NCBI RefSeq assembly: GCF_007680605.1 | Contig: NZ_VEIO01000012.1 | Location: 1 to 64,000, forward strand | Source: Paenibacillus xylanexedens | GTDB lineage: Bacteria > Bacillota > Bacilli > Paenibacillales > Paenibacillaceae | Direction: 5' to 3' | Length of the DNA stretch: 64,000 nucleotides | Shown here: piece after piece, positions 61,571 to 64,000 of the stretch | Layout of the letters: each line of letters begins with the position of its first letter | Numbering within the stretch: position 1 is the first letter of the stretch | The notes under the pieces: model-generated | Told to the model about the DNA's origin: nothing | Seen by the model: the letters and a program-made list of their open reading frames with translations, nothing else | Databases searched by the model: none | Made by a program: the position numbers and the translations under genes

Positions 61571-62860
61571 TTAGTGAGTGATCGCCTGTACATCATGAGC
61601 GAGTGCTGTTTTTAACATGCCATACCGATGCTCATGACTCATCTCAAACAGCCAAGGTCGGCGTGGCGCAGTCAGGTATCCGAGGCAATCTCGCGTTTCC
61701 AGCCAGTCATGTCTTGTAATTGGCTCATACGGTGTGTCCCCCCATACGGTGAGCAACTCAGGAGAATATAGACGCTGACCTTCCGGTAGCCATTCCTCAT
61801 TCAGTAAAGCATCCGTGTACAGATCGTGGTCTCCTGGTCCTTCATGTTGCCTGGTAAACAGATCTGGCCAATATTCGGCTCGTGAGCCACCATGAGGCAC
61901 GGTTCGTGCGAAGTCCAGTACTTGCTGAAGCACTTGCTCTACGCCGAATAACAGGGCATACAGTCCTTTGCCGAACTGGATACGTTCATTTAATTTGCCA
62001 AAATGCTCAATGACCCGCCCGACGAGCCCGCCTCCTTGTGCAAGAGGGAAAACAATGTGGTTCAGCCCGGCCAGATTGTGCAGATGAAAAGCAGGTTTGG
62101 AGAGCACTTCTTTTTGAAAATAAGGATGTTGCACCACACGACTCTCAATATAGTTCTGCTCATTAATAATTAAGGCCACACTGAGTATGGAACTGCAACG
62201 TTCGAGCCAAAATCGCTCCCAGAACGGGGTCATAAACGACGATACGTGAAAATGAGACAACAGATGGAAGCAGCTTCGTCCAAGCCGGCGACTGTGGATA
62301 TACAGCTGCAACTGAGGATAGGCATCCTGAAAAATAAGGGCATTGCACCGCTCCAGCAAGCGATACATATGCTCACGATCCTTCTGATTTTGCAGATTAT
62401 GCATCAGGTCACTGTGCAGGTCGGTCATATGATATCCGCCGTTGCGGGATACCATATGCGCCAGTAGCGCCCAATGCAGCTCGGGATACTGCTCGTAGCA
62501 TTCCAGATAAGCGGCGGTGCGACTCACATTACTGCGATTCTGCTGCTGTGTTAAGGTTTTGATTTCTTCGAGAATAATGCAGTCCTCCTCACACACCAGT
62601 GCACGTTGCGCCTGATTGTTGCGAGCAGGAGATGGCTTGCCTGTTGCAGGGATTAGCTTCTCCACCTCAGCTTGCAGAGCAGCAGCCGTATCTGCGTTCC
62701 AATTCAGGTCACGCAGAGGATGTCTAAGCTGTGCAGATGCATGCCATGCAGCCTGTTTACCGCGCCATACTTCCAGGGCTGCTCCGGGAATGGAGCGGAT
62801 GATCTGTACAATGGAACCTGAATGCTGGTTTTCCGAAGAGTCATTTCTGGTGGAAGTCAT
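61571..62860 (-). CDS. DUF2515 family protein (YppC-like)
   Basis: 429 aa, soluble, rich in Trp, His and Arg. Segments such as YPELHWALLAHMVSRNGGYH, FQDAYPQLQLYIHSRR and HLHNLAGLNHIVFPLAQGGG match the DUF2515 family, whose B. subtilis member is YppC. Function unknown. Monocistronic; reads towards the flippase terminator. Confidence 0.82.
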   Translation of the reverse strand: MTSTRNDSSENQHSGSIVQIIRSIPGAALEVWRGKQAAWHASAQLRHPLRDLNWNADTAAALQAEVEKLIPATGKPSPARNNQAQRALVCEEDCIILEEIKTLTQQQNRSNVSRTAAYLECYEQYPELHWALLAHMVSRNGGYHMTDLHSDLMHNLQNQKDREHMYRLLERCNALIFQDAYPQLQLYIHSRRLGRSCFHLLSHFHVSSFMTPFWERFWLERCSSILSVALIINEQNYIESRVVQHPYFQKEVLSKPAFHLHNLAGLNHIVFPLAQGGGLVGRVIEHFGKLNERIQFGKGLYALLFGVEQVLQQVLDFARTVPHGGSRAEYWPDLFTRQHEGPGDHDLYTDALLNEEWLPEGQRLYSPELLTVWGDTPYEPITRHDWLETRDCLGYLTAPRRPWLFEMSHEHRYGMLKTALAHDVQAITH

Positions 62861-63001
62861 GAATGGAACATCCTTTCATGAATATCTGTGTTTGATATGC
62901 CAGGACTTGTGGTTATTCTAAGTATGCGCTGAACATTTGACTTCCAATCACCAATTTGCTTCACTTAGAAGGAGACAAGGTACAGAAAGGGAGATGTGAC
63001 C

Positions 63002-63346
63002 ATGGAACAGATTACATCCAAGCCGGAATTTGATGTGGCGATCCAATCTCCACGTTTGACAGTGGCCGTATTTAAGGCAGACTGGTGCGGGGATTGCAAA
63101 TACATCGATCCGTTTATGCCTGAGGTGGAAACGAAGTATTCACGTGACTTGACCCTGATTGAAGTGGATGTTGATCAGGTGGGCACAGTAAGTCAGGAGC
63201 AAAATATTTTGGGTATTCCAAGTTTTGTAGCCTACACAGATGGACGTGAACTGGTGCGCTATGTGAACAAGCTGCGTAAGTCGAGAGAAGAGATTGAGCA
63301 GTTTTTGGATCGTGCGGTTGAGGTCTACAATACCATTCACAAGTAA
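63002..63346 (+). CDS. Thioredoxin-like protein (YtpP type)
   Basis: 114 aa from ATG 63002, preceded by AAAGGGAGA; GTG 62996 is also in frame. Thioredoxin fold with active site WCGDC (Cys29, Cys32) and cis-proline in GIPSFVAY. The CGDC site and length are like YtpP of Bacillus. Likely a cytoplasmic thiol-disulfide oxidoreductase. Confidence 0.9.
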   Translation: MEQITSKPEFDVAIQSPRLTVAVFKADWCGDCKYIDPFMPEVETKYSRDLTLIEVDVDQVGTVSQEQNILGIPSFVAYTDGRELVRYVNKLRKSREEIEQFLDRAVEVYNTIHK

Positions 63347-63497
63347 GGCCTAGGCGGCTATGTTGCGAAGAGATGGATATGCGAAATGACGTAATGTCTG
63401 AGTAATTAAATCGGTCCCATTAAAACTTTAATTTCACGTCGCACAGCAGGAATGAATTACCCCAACACGGGGAAGAATGTGGACTAAGTATGCAAAC

Positions 63498-63551
63498 ACA
63501 AGGCTGTCGGTTGAGCTGCACTGGGCTTAAGACGGCCTTGTTTTTATTTTT
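63498..63551 (+). terminator. Terminator after the thioredoxin-like gene
   Basis: ACAAGGC-GTC / GAC-GCCTTGT arms with one internal mismatch, then a long T-rich tail. Confidence 0.85.
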
Positions 63552-63579
63552 TTGCAGACACGGCATCGTAACTCCTGCT

Positions 63580-63774
63580 CTAACGATCACCAGGAACGTT
63601 ATTCACTCGAAAATAGCTTTTCAGAAATTCTAACGATCACCAGTGACGTTATTTTGAGCTAAAAGGCGCATTTGCACTATTTTTTAGACTATTTCTTAGA
63701 AATAAGCTCCATGGTGATCGTTGCATTCTGAAGAGGAACTTTTTTGGCAAAATAAGCTTCGTGGTGATCGTTAG
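63580..63774. repeat. Mirror-symmetric array of four 24-bp repeats
   Basis: Two forward units (63580-63603, 63630-63653) share CTAACGATCACC, seven variable bases, TTATT. Two inverted units (63701-63724, 63751-63774) share AATAA, seven variable bases, GGTGATCGTT. Units of each pair start exactly 50 bp apart and all four are placed symmetrically about 63677. The whole can fold as a large imperfect palindrome. No gene lies inside. Unit ends are conserved and centres vary. Confidence 0.8.
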
Positions 63775-64000
63775 AATTCAAAGTTGGGGTAGTTGATGAT
63801 TTGAAACTCATAGCTCATTACTGGAACTTAAATGAGGGGTTTTAGGCGCGAGTCCGCCGTGATTTACATACATAATTTCGAAATATAATGACCTGCTGGT
63901 CAAATTTTTAACAGACGTTAACATTTTGTCACAAAGCGCGGCGTCAATGATGCTTTTATCCGGTATAATGAATTTAGTTGTGAAATTAGTGTCAAAGTAC
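63775..64000 (+). other. Intergenic end of window with a possible promoter
   Basis: TATAAT at 63964-63969 is a perfect -10 box with a poor -35 (GCGTCA, 17-bp spacing). A TTGTGA half-site follows at 63979. It probably drives a gene beyond the window. Nothing else supported. Confidence 0.4.

Noticed and set aside
63580..63774. CRISPR array
   Set aside because: The four repeats are in mirror orientation with conserved ends and variable centres, the spacers are 26 and 47 bp, and there are no cas genes.

Overview
This 64 kb window is chromosomal DNA of a spore-forming, low-to-mid GC Firmicute, most likely a Paenibacillus. The signs are two alpha/beta-type small acid-soluble spore proteins, SspI, the sporulation proteins YunB, LytH, YlbJ and YwmB, an SLH-domain surface protein, AGGAGG-type ribosome binding sites, frequent GTG/TTG starts, and local gene orders shared with Bacillus (sspI next to the ysgA-type methyltransferase; yunB, lytH, lipA, yutD). 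I see no prophage, insertion sequence, CRISPR array or rRNA gene. Species assignment is not possible by reading alone.

Layout. 1-660: the end of a tRNA array (Tyr, Trp, His, Gln, Gly, Cys, Leu) closed by a terminator. 0.8-2.8 kb: a cupredoxin, ECF sigma factor and zinc-finger anti-sigma factor in one operon. 3-6.5 kb: a methyltransferase and a large membrane AraC regulator with a cre-like site. 7-12 kb: an envelope-stress locus with a LiaI-like protein, two PspA and two PspC paralogues, then LiaF, LiaS and LiaR. 12.3-19.7 kb: ywmB, a first zwf, doxX, prfC, sspI, a KtrA-type potassium-channel regulator and an rRNA methyltransferase. 19.8-25.8 kb: a more variable stretch with a disrupted small gene, an AT-rich SLH surface protein, an AraC/oxidoreductase pair, a decayed lipoprotein gene and an HxlR regulator. 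26-29 kb: a second zwf and gnd, the oxidative pentose phosphate genes. 29-37.3 kb: sporulation and housekeeping genes (yunB, lytH, lipA, yutD, nadK, ylbJ, truncated haemoglobin, DUF2225, yycC). 37.4-48 kb: oligoendopeptidase, two SASPs, an aldose epimerase, a T-box leader with trpS, a SCO-type protein and an MFS transporter. 48-54 kb: a membrane protein, a CvpA-like/transglutaminase-like fusion and two tandem class B penicillin-binding proteins. 54-58 kb: a four-gene ABC importer matching MntABCD, preceded by an MntR-like box. 58-63 kb: HAD phosphatase, DUF456, a MurJ/YtgP-type flippase, DUF2515 and a thioredoxin-like protein. The window ends with a symmetrical intergenic repeat.

How genes work together. 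Several units concern the cell envelope: the Psp/Lia cluster senses and buffers membrane damage, the paired PBPs and the MurJ-type flippase build peptidoglycan, and the SLH protein decorates the wall. The zwf2-gnd unit makes NADPH and pentose phosphates. Many small loci serve the spore.

The most unusual signals are non-coding. A structured leader motif occurs twice, before gnd and between the T-box and trpS; the copies share two sequence boxes and have a stem with compensatory changes. A four-copy 24-bp repeat at 63.58-63.77 kb is arranged with exact mirror symmetry and a 50-bp period. A terminated 31-codon membrane peptide gene at 35.4 kb also deserves attention.
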